Origin: Icerya purchasi
Lineage: Eukaryota; Arthropoda; Insecta; Hemiptera; Monophlebidae
Assembly: GCA_039619475.1 (NCBI GenBank)
Contig: CM077115.1
Coordinates: forward strand, 148,930,274 to 148,994,273
DNA length: 64,000 nt
Direction of reading: 5' to 3'
Position 1 is the first letter of the stretch. Each line of letters starts with the position of its first letter. Below, piece after piece: positions 34,920 through 46,480 of this stretch. Below the pieces are notes generated by a model. It did not search any database, was not told the DNA's origin, and saw nothing but the letters and a program-made list of their open reading frames with translations. The translations under genes were made by a program, and so were the position numbers.

Positions 34920-35404
34920 CATTATCAGTACGATTCGGCGCAAAACTATTGCTATCTACGTATATAATCACTTTTTAAGAATTCTCAAATTTTTTTTTTT
35001 TTTTTTTTTTGGGGGTGATATTGTCAAGTTAAATCCCCAGATCAAATTTTAATAATACTGCGTGTGTTACGGTGCAGCACAAAATTTTTCATTATCAGCT
35101 CAATTCGGAACAAAACTATTGCTATCAAGTGACATAATCACTTTTTAAAAATTCTTAAATTTTTTTCCGGAGGGGATATTGTCAAGTTAAATCCCCAGAT
35201 CAAATTTTAATAATACTGCGTGTGTTACGGTGCAGCACAAAATTTTTCATTATCAGCTCAATTCGGAACAAAACTATTGCTATCAAGTGACATAATCAAT
35301 TTTTAAAAATTCTTAAATTTTTTTCCGGAGGGGATATTGTCAAGTTAAATCCCCAGATCAAATTTTACTAATACTGCGTGTGTTACGGTGCGGCACAAAA
35401 TTTT
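34920..35404 (-). repeat. Foldback element, right arm: three tandem units
   Basis: Units start with CATTATCAG at 34920, 35090 and 35248. The second and third are 158 and 157 bp and nearly identical. The first is longer because of a T tract (about 34990-35010). Shared blocks are AAAACTATTGCTATCAAGTG, GGATATTGTCAAGTTAAATC and CTGCGTGTGTTACGGTGC. The arm ends in the terminus at 35405-35506. Confidence 0.9.
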
Positions 35405-35506
35405 TTAATATCAGCACAACAATTCGGCACTAAGCGGGCACAATTTGTTTAGTCAAATTTGATTTTAAAATTCCGTCAGGGGTAGGGGGGGTAAATTGAC
35501 GCCGCT

Positions 35507-35515
35507 CATTTTAAT
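35507..35515. repeat. 9-bp target-site duplication, right
   Basis: CATTTTAAT directly after GACGCCGCT. Identical to the left flank at 29849-29857. Confidence 0.8.
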
Positions 35516-37605
35516 GCGCTTATAGACGGAAACTTTTACAAAACGAAAAATTTTGAAAACAACCATCGGCTGGGGCTCCGTGCAAATTGCTGGCAAGGCG
35601 GCATAATACGGTGGCTGAATAAGCCTTCATGCATATACCAACGTGGTGGTAATTTTAATTGCAACGAGATGAATGAATTACCTTGAAGTCTTGTGCCTTT
35701 TCAGTTGTCACATTCCTTTCCATCCTCCCTTCGTCTGGCCAATTTTTAGATTGCCTACATTTTCTCAGCGACACGTTAGAGTGTAATCGCCTATAATGAG
35801 AGAACGGAAAATTAATTCCGAATGCATTAGCGGCTGTAGGAATTTATTTGCCTGTAATTGCGCAATATCGCATAGCTGCTAAGAAAATAATCTCTAGCGT
35901 GAAAATCAGAATTCCTCTGAAGGCAAATTCGGCTCTAATGCTGAAAGAGACCTTTAGCGGGCGTCGACGTTTGCGACTGCACTCTTACTTTCGTCCGCTT
36001 TCGTATTTCGCAACATTTTCAAACAAACGCGAAACGGTTTAATAAGTCGCAAAGATTCAAAGGCCGGCCTTTAGAGCTGGTCGGCTTTCTGTTTGCCGCG
36101 GTGCTGTTGTTCGGCTCGCATGCTTTATTAGTAATTCATTTCGTCGACGAAGCGGCGGACCACCGCTCTGCGAGCATGTGTTACCTTCTCTCCGCGCAAA
36201 GGCCTTCTCTTGCTGCATTCATTTAACAACGTATTAACATCGTTTAACATTTTAAATATTCTTTCTTTTCCCTCGACGCTGTTTTTTCCGCTTTTATATC
36301 CGGCCGGCTTCCGTTTAACAGGTGTTTTAACGAAATAATAATTATATCTGATCTCCGGGAAATAATTAATATCTGCGAACCGGCCGATGACACCAGAACG
36401 GGTCTCGTATGATTTATTCTACGCACGCGCATAGACGACCTGCGTACTGGTATAATAATTGTGGCACGGCCCCTCTGCTGCTCGTCAGACATCCGACCTG
36501 CGTGTCTGGTGACGATTCATCCCGTACTACTAATCTCTTTAACATCATCGAAAATTACATTTGTTCTAGTAACATTTAGATTTTTTTGAATTTTTTTTTC
36601 CGGACACTTTTAGTTGTAATTCGCCAACTCCAGCTTACTAACTTCCGTTTATCTTCAGTCTACGTTTTCTCTATTCGTTTTAATAAAGAAGGAATATGAA
36701 ATGCTACCTAACAAATGAGGAGGTAGAATAAAAGAGGGCTACTAGTTTAAGTTCCAAATTTATGTATTGAGTGAAATTTTTGTTTTCGGAAAAGAAAATC
36801 TGTTTCGTTCTCCCCGACTTATTTTTCTGCCACAGAATATAATCTCCTCGCTCACCTCTGTAACTTCCGGAACTAGCGTCGTTTTAAATATTTTATTATC
36901 TCTTCCTCGCCGTATGTAAATTTCGATTACATATTATATTCGATATATTTTTGTTCACGAACGACTCTAAATCCGCTTCTGGCACTCACTATTCCCGTTT
37001 GCAACTATATTCCGGAGCAGCTCCCTCCTTTCTGTCTAAACCGAATCCAACGCTATCTCCTATATGTGACCGGTTTTTGTATTTTCAGCACGTAACTTTT
37101 ATCTCCGGCTCGACTTCATCCTGAACCCCCCTCCGCTATATAACCTAATTGTTCTTTACGTAATTTCTAATTTATTAGCATTCCGCACTCTGTCTCCTGC
37201 TTGACTTACCACTGATTCTTTGACGCATTTTCAGCTATAAGTAGTGGAACTTTATAGGGGTAGGCAGTCTTTGTTGATGATGGTCCCTTTTGACTGATTA
37301 TTATCCCTCGGCCTTTTCCAACCGCCGCTCTTTTTGTCATCCATTCCTTTTTCGTTTCCTTGGTTCAGTTTCCCATCCGTAGTTCTCGTCTTCGTTTTAA
37401 TTTTATCTTACCGCTGACTTTCCGTTTTGTTATCAGTCTGACTCAAAATTTTACCCGTCACGCGTTTTACATTTTTATTGTCGCTTTGGAATTTATCGTA
37501 ATTACGTCGCATTAAATCCACGCGCATCCTCTATAAAAATATTCACAAAAACCTCTGTTTATCTATGTTACGAATAATCTCTCGCTGGCTAACGCTTCCT
37601 ATTTT
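35516..37605. other. Gene-less stretch with a GC-richer part at about 35690-36520
   Basis: The GC-richer, CpG-containing section resembles the blocks at 1440-2900, 20950-22330 and 42000-43100. Open frames (35848-36042 plus, 36244-36492 minus) have no motifs. From about 36540 the sequence is pyrimidine-rich. The part next to 37606 may include more of the minus-strand RTE, but I cannot align it. Confidence 0.35.
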
Positions 37606-38160
37606 TCATTCCAGTGTGTGTATGTTTTTTATGTGTGTAAGCCAAACAGAATTTGTCTTTTTCATCGACGTTTTCAGTGTCCTTGCATCCGTATAACTGA
37701 CCGCATGTAACACACATCGCAGCGCCTTCTTTTTAATCTCCAGGCTTAACTCGCGATCACAAAGGATGTTTTTAAATTTCATACACATAATCAATGTGGC
37801 CATCTCAATACGAGTTTATATTTTTCTATACCAGGATCGTTTTCTTTCGTTATCCAGCTGCCTAGATATTTTAATTTTTCTACGCTTTCGATTTCTCTGC
37901 CATAGAGAAATAGACTTTCATTTGTGTCATCGGTTGTCCCGAGGCTATCACGAATTTTTGGTTTTTTCGGTATTTTTACAGATTCCCTTTTTCCACTTTT
38001 GAAAGTAACCCTAAAACCCAGCAATCTCTCTGTATGTCTGCTACATTTTGCACGAGCAATACAGTATCGTTGAAAGCGGATTACGGAAATTTGTTTGTCC
38101 GCAATTTTTATTCCTTCATCACGTCCTTCTAAAGGTTGAGCGAAAATTTCTTCTAAATAT
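37606..38160 (-). pseudogene. RTE-like LINE fragment, RT C-terminal half (minus strand)
   Basis: On the minus strand, from 38160 downward: PLEGRDEGIKIADKQISVIR, NDTVLLVQNVADIQ (the YADDTVLLAxxxEDLQ region, with YAD lost), GREIESVEKLKYLGSWITKE (about 37860), then MKFKNILCDRELSLEIKKKA (about 37720-37780) and a decayed LRCxxxxVSY. This order is characteristic of the RTE clade between the catalytic motif and the LYGxETW segment. There are several frameshifts, and no N-terminal RT or endonuclease is present. Confidence 0.75.
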
Positions 38161-38394
38161 TAATACAACAGTGGTGAACTATTAGAGATATGCGAACGCT
38201 AACTGGTAACCATTTTAGCGTTCGTACAAAAAAGCGCCCTCGACTAATTGGTCGACTGGTAACCGGAACCTAAGCTGGCCAACTGGTGACTAATAGCCGA
38301 CCATCGATCTCGCCAACAAATTTTATAAAAGTGAATAATTTCGACTCCAGTATGTTCGTCGACTTTTTCTTTGCCCTATTATAGCGGGGTAATG

Positions 38395-38823
38395 TATATA
38401 CTGAACAAGATATTGCAATGTTACGTGTGGTCAGTGCTACTGTATGGAAGCGAGACATGGACCATAAAGGAAAATATGGGGAATATCATCATTCGAGATG
38501 TGGTGCTACAGAAGAATGTGGAAAATACCGTGGACGAAGAAGTTAAAAAATGAGAAAGTATTGGAACACTAATGGGAACTGACCGAATATTAATGACAAT
38601 AGTAAAAAGAAGGAAGATAAAATTTTTCGGACACTTCATGAGAGGTGAAAAATACAAGTTACTGCAGACAATAATAATGGGCATGATAGACGGAACAAGA
38701 AAGACCGCTTGGATAGATAATATAAAAAAATGGACCGGAATTAAGAGAACAGAAGATCTAGTCAGAATAGCAAAAGATCGTAATCAATTTCAGCAGATAA
38801 TCCAATCCATACATGATGATTAA
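38395..38823 (+). pseudogene. RTE-like LINE fragment, C-terminus (plus strand)
   Basis: LNKILQCYVWSVLLYGSETW (about 38399-38458) followed by TIK, then after a frameshift GTDRILMTIVKRRKIKFFGH (about 38572-38635), MRGEKYKLLQTIIMGMI, GTRKTAWIDNIKKWTG (about 38692-38739) and a natural-looking C-terminus ending at a TAA at 38821. These are the RTE C-terminal hallmarks (VWSVLLYGSETWTIxK; RRKxxFFGHxxRG; GxRxxxWxxNIxxWxG). It starts where the opposite-strand fragment at 37606-38160 stops in the protein, so the two are parts of one family in opposite orientation. Confidence 0.85.
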
Positions 38824-38942
38824 GCAATACCGGAATCGGGTAGCACGAGAATAAGAAGAATGTATGTTCTCCCGAGCCATCAAAAACTCTTGAATAAGTA
38901 CCGAACTCTAAAGATGACAGTTCGAATTTCATATTGAAAAAC

Positions 38943-39110
38943 ACGAATTATTATTCGCTCTCACGGAAATATATTAAATTATTAACCGCATCGTTGCTAT
39001 TTTATATAGGTAATTGAGAAATTGTTTTTATAAGAGAACATTTTGTAAATATGAAATTTATCGATGAGAAATAAGAGAAATAAAAATTAGGCAATTAAAT
39101 GTAATAAGAT
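38943..39110 (+). repeat. Dispersed repeat, second copy of 29630-29785
   Basis: Shares GAATTATT, ATATTAAATT, TTTATAAGAGAACA, TTTGTAAAT, AATTTATCGATGA and AAAATTAGGCAATTAAATG with the copy at 29630-29785. It lies 120 bp after the RTE C-terminus and on the same strand, consistent with an RTE 3' untranslated region. Confidence 0.65.
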
Positions 39111-41022
39111 AAATTAAAAATTTACATTTGCATAATAATAAATTCAAAACATTCCCATGTCGATTTTCTTGATTTTACCGCAGAATTTTTCTATAAGTTT
39201 ATATATGCGAGTGTTTAATAATGTTTGTTTCATTATTTCTGAAATTTTTTAAAAGTCAAAAAATTTCTACTCCTTACTAAAATTTAATATTTGCTACATT
39301 AGTATCGATTACGGCGAGCTCATAAACACTATTCAGTATTAATTTTTCATTTTTTCAACAACATTTTAATGCGATTCTAAGATAAAATGTTGCATGGCAA
39401 CAAATATGTATGGCAATAACTATGTGTGGCATTGTAAAAATTTGTCACGTAAGTTTTCTTATTTGAATGAATGCTTGAGCTGGAACATGATAAAAAAAGT
39501 AGACATTGGAAAGCACAGGTCCGGGAAGTCATCGAGAGTCGTTGTCGGTGATAAGCTGGCCTAAGGGCTGTCGCAAAGAAATTACCTGTTTTTTTCAGGT
39601 TACGAGTTGGTGTGTCTTCCTTAATTACCTTTGAAATTCAGTTACCAGTTTACCAATTCGCAACTACATCACTACTCCAAATTCCGTAACAACCATTCAT
39701 TATGCTAAGTTCAAATCCCCGATTGTAACTTTATTACTAAAATTGATTTTTTCCTATTTCTTCTTACTTTTTATTTATTATTATTTCTTTTTCTAATTCA
39801 CAATCAACTGCCGAAGTCACGAATTAAATTTAAATTATAGAGAATTTTTTCACTAAAAAAAAGTAATTAAAAGTAATGGATATATGCGTCCATCTTGAGT
39901 TAAACCATCTGAAGTGGTAGAGGAAGACAATAAGGGGGGTCGCTGGTGGACGAAGAAATAGAATAGAGAATAAATGTTAAATAAGGACACCCGTTAAGTG
40001 CTGGAAGTAGCGCTCCTATGAATTCCCCATGCAGTGTACTCTGTAGCGGCTAATGTCTGAAATGGCTATCGTCGAACAAACTAATATCGATTCCGCTTTG
40101 AAGTGTGGTAAACAAATTAGTGTCGCTGATGATCGATAACGCTAGAAAGTGTTTGTCTGTACGGTTTAATAAAATATCATCGCCTAATGACGTCAAAATC
40201 ATAATACCGTCTCGGAACTTGGGCGGATAGTTATTTCATGGAACGTTTTTCCAGTCTGTTCTCAGATTTAAAAAGAAGCAGAGTAGCAGTGAATTCACAA
40301 TGGCCACGGTTAATTGTGGAAAAAGTTTGTTTATTCTGTAGCAATCGTTGAGCTAAATTAGAATGCCAGCATTGAAATCAAAATGCGGCAAATGCCTGTG
40401 TAGGATTCCATATTGAGCTGTTATAAAATAACGACAACAAGTGATTCCTGATCAATTAAATCCGTTTCAATACTATTCAGAAAACGCGCAAAATTCTACA
40501 CTAGTCAAAAGTTTTAAAATATGTTGCTTTCAAAGCCAGCCAATCACTAGCAGTCATACAGAATGTTTCCGGAAGATCAATGTTAATTCGATTAAGTGGT
40601 TTGCGCTGTAAATTTTACTCTGAATTTTTTAACTTACCTCACAATGTACACAATAATTCAGTTTTGATTTTGTAGTTCTCCTGCAATTTAAAATCCAATG
40701 TTGAGTATAGTCAATTTTTATAATTCCCTAGCGCGACTTCTTATATTCGTAGGGGAGTGGGGAAAATCGATCATGCCTTAATATTAAGCTAAAGCGAAAT
40801 AAATTTTACATTATTTAACTTAGACTCAATAATAGAGGCCAAATAAAACTTTTTAATTATTTCCGAATACTGCAGACATCATACGTATAGCGTAATACGT
40901 ACATGCTGTATTTGTTAATTAACCAAAATAATGGCTAATTACATAACTAAGCATTGCGTAAACACGAATGTATGTCGCAAACACCTATTCCGGAATATCC
41001 CTGGCCTTTAGTACTAGAAAGA
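39111..41022. other. Gene-less stretch
   Basis: AT-rich to moderate composition. No gene, RNA or repeat is recognised. Confidence 0.3.
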
Positions 41023-41303
41023 TAGCGCGATAGCCTAGTGGTCAAAGCGCTTGGCTACTAAACCAGAGGTGTCGTAGGTTATCGAGACTTGTCTCGTTCC
41101 AGATCCGAATCGCTACCAGGTATATACATCATCTGAAATTGAATATTGGTTATACCAGAGAACTATCTGGGGAAGTAAAGGCGGATAATCCAAAAGTAGA
41201 AAGGAACTGGCCCCCTACTCTCATTAGTGCCGTTGGGCTTAGTTCATTGTGAACCTTAACTTCACGATCCCCGACGCTCTGTCAAGGGTATGGGACTTAC
41301 TAA
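41023..41303 (+). mobile_element. tRNA-derived SINE (family 1), full-length copy
   Basis: The head (41024-41095) is tRNA-like: TAGCCTAGTGGTC (41031-41043) is an A box, and GGTTATCGAGACT (41077-41089) is a B box with a 2-base insertion. A 200-bp unrelated body follows, with GAATATTGGTTATACCAGAG, AAAGGAACTGGCCCC and CTTCACGATCCCCGACGCTC, ending GTATGGGACTTAC. Flanks TTAGTACTAGAAAGA (41008-41022) and TTAGTCTAGGAAAGA (41304-41318) look like an imperfect target-site duplication. Partner copies are at 56431-56709 (antisense) and 16873-16998 (3' part). Confidence 0.85.
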
Positions 41304-41318
41304 TTAGTCTAGGAAAGA

Positions 41319-43195
41319 GAAAAAACCCCGACTTGAAGAAGTAATATCCGTAATGTTGATCACATCTTTTTGAATGTTCATCGCTTTCCAGCGTCTATAC
41401 CTATTACTAGCTCTCTCCACTCCTTATTAGCTTACATTCAGTCTTATTTCTTACCAGGTCCGTCATTCTTACTACACATTAGTTCCCCTTTATCTTTTAT
41501 CAATGTTTCATCGAATCTAACGAGTATATAATTGATGGCGATAGTCTTCTTGTTCCTGGGTGTAGGGCGTGTTTTAAAAAAAATGGTCGCATCAATGTGT
41601 TGATCTGATAGTAGGACTAAAGAAGACGGGACCGGATTTAATGTAGCGCGGAAATGTAATTTTAAGCCATGTATTTGAAAGAAATATTAAGAACAAGTGC
41701 CGACTTCGACGACTTTTGAGCGGAAGCAGGCCAAACCTACCTAAATTCTCTAATTGTGTTATTATACCTTTCTTAACGAGTCATTTATTGTTAATTTCTA
41801 TTACAATTTCGAGAAATAAATGCGATCACAGCTATCATCATGATGATGTTTATTTATCTTTTTTTCATGCCTAACATTTTGGTTACGTATCATCTGACAA
41901 GATACCATATCGCTAAACGTTTCACTTTAAATTTCTCTTTTATTTAAAAATTTAAACTGGTCTTGTTCGATATATCGAGAGAAAAAAGGAACCTTTTTGC
42001 CTGTTATAACGAAAAACTTGCGATGTTTCAGAAACGAAATAACTCCATCGTCAGTAATATCGTGCAATTTTGCCCGTCGCAGTATCGATACAGCTCCGTA
42101 GGAAATACTCGCGAAGAAACACATCAGTCAGGTTTCAAGAGTGTATTTTCTTATCCGCTTTTATAAAAGACTTCTGTATTTGTCGAGATATTAAAAAAGG
42201 CTTTAATGTTGGCCGCGGTGTTTTCGCGCTTCGATTATTGACTGCGACGGTGGCGAAGTTGCCGACAGACCGGTTTCACCGGGCGGCACATCGTTAAGGT
42301 GATTTGCGCCTTTTTTTAGAAACCAGTTTTTCTTCTACACCTCGTCGAGGGGAAAAAAAAGAAAAATAAGAAGCCGGATAATTTCGTAACCAGTTCGTCA
42401 CCACTTTGCTCTTCTTCTACAGGACTGCCGATGAAGAAATTTTCCCACGATTATTCGCTCGTCTCTCGATTTTTCCACACATCCGTTAACCGGTTTATTT
42501 TCTATCTGCCTTCGAGATTTCAAGGAACTGGAATTAACTGGAACCTAATGGACGGGTCCCTTCTACAGGGCTGACCTGTTGGACGACATTTTCAAAGATT
42601 CCGTTTGGCCCCAGAGGTGTAGACTTGAAAAAAAATAGCCGACCAAAGACGGAGCTCCCGGTACGTCTGTGTGTCAGTTTCTTTGCTCGCTATTCTGCGC
42701 GTGTCAAAAGTCAAAGGTGCCTCTGTTCCATCGTTCCGATCTGAGACAAAGTCGCGGTTACCTCTGTTGCCTGTCGCGGTCCGTTTCGTAACAACAGCCT
42801 ATGTGTTATACATTGTCCATTCTTGTCCGTTAGCCACGCACACTTGCTTCGTTCAGGATGACAGCGATAAAACACAAATCGTCCCGTAAGCGGCACGCGC
42901 TAAGGTAATGCGATTCTGGACGAGATACGCTTGTTCTATGTATTTTCGTTTCTTTTTAATTTATTTGTCGTCTGCTTCGGGGTAAAAGGTGAGCGTGTCC
43001 GAATTCCGGAAACCGCTTAATAACGCTTCTCGCTTCGTCCGGTTTTATGTTTATACTCTAGCATTAGCGAGCATGTGTTCGATCGAGCGTTTTATTATCC
43101 ATTTTTAAAATGCTATATACGGGAGCGTGCTTATTTCGGACGGCTTAGATTTTAAAATAGCGTTAATTGTGATTTTCCCGTTAATTTCTTATCGG
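41319..43195. other. Gene-less stretch, GC-richer at about 42000-43100
   Basis: Contains several short open frames on both strands (for example 42070-42297 and 42671-42889) without motifs. Composition and CpG content at 42000-43100 are similar to the other GC-richer blocks. No exon can be supported. Confidence 0.35.
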
Positions 43196-43664
43196 CTATA
43201 CATATTATATATATATATATATATATATATAATTACAGACGCACGCAAGCACGCTTTTGGCTTCGAAAATATGTATTATATAATTTAATTAATAAAGTAT
43301 TTTTATTTACTCGCGATGGTAAAATTACATTATATTGGTTTTTGGTGTTTAATTATGTTTTCTTTTATTTATTTATTACTTCTTTTTTTTTTGAGGTATT
43401 TAGAATAACAACGAATTTTTTATATTGCGTCTTTAAAATCATATTATGTTTCCATGCGAATGGGAGGGGATGATTTTTATTTTGCTCAGGAAGTTTTCGA
43501 TTTTTACGCGTTATCCAGTAAACCGGATAGTATCGAGTACGGTGATTAAGCTTTATTTTTATATTAAGTACCTCGCACACAATGGTAGAGTTTATTTTAT
43601 TGAATGCATGATCCTCGTGTCGTTCCTGGAAACCACACACTGATGGTGACCTTGTAGCTCTTAA

Positions 43665-43704
<40 letters not shown>

Positions 43705-46186
43705 AAAGAGTTAAATTATTTTAATAATAATAAAGCGGTTCATACAATCAGTGTATATTATTCGGTAACTAATTTTACTCGGTGTGGAATGCACGCTTGT
43801 AATTTTGAAACGTCTTTGTTAAATCTGACAAACTACGAGATTAGTGTGACGTCTCTATAGCGGGAATTTTAAAAACAACGTTCCATTTACGAATTAGTAG
43901 ATTTTTCACCATTATTTACACGGGGAATCCTCTACTCGACGATAGAGAGCGAAAAATGTTAAAGTAAAGTAATAAAAATATGCGCAATTCTTAATGCGTT
44001 GGAAAAAAATTAATTACACGGCATTTTAAAAGAAGAATTTTATTAAAACTTTTTTTAAGTACTCTCGAGCCTATGAGACTACAGATAGTTAGACAATTTT
44101 TTTCTTAAAAGTAAGTTATTTTCGCAAAAACCCTAATAGAACCCCTACATCTTTATTTTTAGGTGTTGAAAATTCTGAAAAAATGTGATCTTTTACATAT
44201 CTTAATCCTAATGTTATGAATAGATGTGATATTATTTACCGCTAAATATATAAATTATCTGAAACCAAACTCAATCGTAATAAGTTTGAAAAGATGCAAG
44301 GTTGTGTATTACTTAGTATATATGTAAATCCAAATTGAAAACCAATGTGGTCATCTGAAAAGATGCAGTATTAATCATCACTAAACTATAAAAATTTCGA
44401 TCTAAAACTAATTTTTCAGTCGAAATGAAAAACTGCAATATTATCCGACATATTGGATGTAAAGCTGAATTTCGAAATCAATAATATTTTGCAATGGGTC
44501 CATTATTTTGAGATATTTTCGTTTAACTGAAGCGCTATTTCGTCGATAATTTTGAACATAATTTTTCGTGTAGGTAGTCTTAATTACAGAAGGACGATAG
44601 TTGTTGAGGCGGTGAGGTGTATGCAAATAAATAGTGTCAAATAGCATAGTAATGATATAAGTAATAATTTAAAAAATTTAATTTACTCCTTACAATTCGA
44701 CTCTACCCAAAACAGTATTACATTTAATTTCATTCGTTTACGAAAAAAAGCTTATTTGTGTAATCAGTAAATCGCAAAATGTGAGACTCGCTTCAAAATA
44801 CATTTTTTTTGTAATTTTTTTTATTTTTTTAAATGATTTAAATCTTAATTTAAAAAAGAGGTTGTTTAAGTGTGTCCGACTTTAGCCTAAAAACGTGTGT
44901 AAATCTTTATAAGGTTTGTGTAGGCCGTGAAAAAAGCTAAATAAATTCAAAAACTCAAAAAAGCGGCTACGGCTTATTATGACGGAAGCGAGAGTGATTC
45001 TTTTTGCCATTTAAATAAAAATAAAATCCACGGGTTCCAAGAAATTCCATAATATTATTTTTATCTCGAGCATTTTCGAATTTCTTTGCTTTTTTTTTTT
45101 TTGATATTTCTTGTTCTTGGTACTGTAATGTAAAACATAAACATAAACAATCGTATATTCGTACACTTCTATATAGTAATATAACACATTTAGATTGTGT
45201 TTTATACGCACCGAAAACGAAACTGTTTCCTACCGGATAGGTATATATTTTCGTGTTATTAGTCGTACGTAAACTAAAAAATTAATGTAAAAACATATCG
45301 CAATATTTCCGTTACGTATCTCTTCTAGAGCTGTACTCCCTTATACGCTCTGATGATCGGTTTCTATTAAAAAAAAAAAAAAAAAAAAAAAAACCGTTAT
45401 AAATTTGCATAAATTAGTTGTAACATATATCATATTATCAACGAACATGTCTTGAAATATCTCTCGCGAAAAAAGTAAACCAGCAAAAAAATTTTTCCGA
45501 TGCAACCGAATAATGCGAAAAATCACTATTATTTTTTTTAAATAATAATAACAAAAAAAAACAGAGCTAAATCAGATATAAAGGAAAGGCCGTTTTTTTT
45601 TGTTTTTTTTTGTTCTGGCGAAATATGAAACTCTCTATAGCTTCCATCTGATCCTAATCTTTTTATTGAAACTTCTAATTCTGATATGCTGGTCAACTCA
45701 TTTCTTGTGGAATCTCTGCCTTCTAATTTACTCTACCGCGCGCGCTCGTCACTTTCTGTGTGTAAAAAGTACATAGAGCTTACCGTCTAATCTGGATCCT
45801 GAACAATGCTTATACATGGTGAATCGATTTTAACCGTTTTCAAGATGTTTTCATATTAATTGTTGGGAAAAAATGAAATAAATTTGAAAATTCTAAAAGC
45901 GGATAAATGAAATTGCATTTTTATATGGTACCTAATAAGGGGGTGGTGTTGCCCGAAATGAACCCAGTATGTATTTAACGGGCGATACTAGACGTCTATG
46001 TGTATAGTTGGTTGGGCGCAATGTTTCGTTGAATTAGAATATCCGGTACAAAATAAAAAAAACTATGTATAATACCGCGTTATTTAAAAATACTAGACAA
46101 AAAGAAAAAATTTTAAATCTACACATTTTCGAAATATTCAACGAAGGAATTGCTTTTTTCCTCCATCCTCCATTCAACATGTAAAA

Positions 46187-46228
<42 letters not shown>

Positions 46229-46480
46229 GTATTTTTTTGTCCTGTTTCATTAAATGTCGTTAACTAGGAATTTTCGTAAAAAACTCTGTGACCACTTTAC
46301 AAATGAAAATAGCGCAGCCTCGTTTTCTTTTTCTCTGAATTACTTTGAATCCTTTAAATTTTCCTTCTTTGTGAATAATTTTCTGTTTCGAGTCAGCTAT
46401 CTTGCCTACCTTTTTGTCAAATTTTTAGTTGTTCCTCAAACTATTCTTATCCGGTTAAATTCTTAAAAAGAGTGCTACAG
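43196..46480. other. Gene-less stretch with TA microsatellites
   Basis: TA runs are at about 43203-43230, 43669-43700 and 46189-46224, and an A run at about 45369-45393. No gene is recognised. Confidence 0.35.

Larger units (their letters stand above)
29858..35506. mobile_element. Foldback/Mutator-like DNA element with nested LINEs
   Basis: The ends are inverted: AGCGGCGTCAA at 29858 and TTGACGCCGCT at 35496-35506, followed inward on both sides by TGACGGAATTTTAAAATCA and an AAATTTxACTAAACAAATTGTG block. The arms consist of tandem units, about 1.7 units on the left (29940-29991 then 34212-34408) and three on the right (34920-35404). A 9-bp direct repeat, CATTTTAAT, flanks the whole. Long inverted arms of tandem subrepeats with 9-bp duplications are the hallmarks of Drosophila Foldback elements and fit the Mutator/Phantom group. 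Subtracting the 4.2-kb LINE block (29992-34204) leaves about 1.4 kb. No transposase is visible, so it would be non-autonomous. Confidence 0.75.

Noticed and set aside
36244..36492. 82-codon minus-strand Arg/Ser-rich frame
   Set aside because: Composition reflects GC-richer DNA. No motif is present.
41024..41095. Functional tRNA gene
   Set aside because: The A and B boxes are there, but the B box has a 2-base insertion, no acceptor stem closes, and the sequence continues into a SINE body repeated elsewhere.
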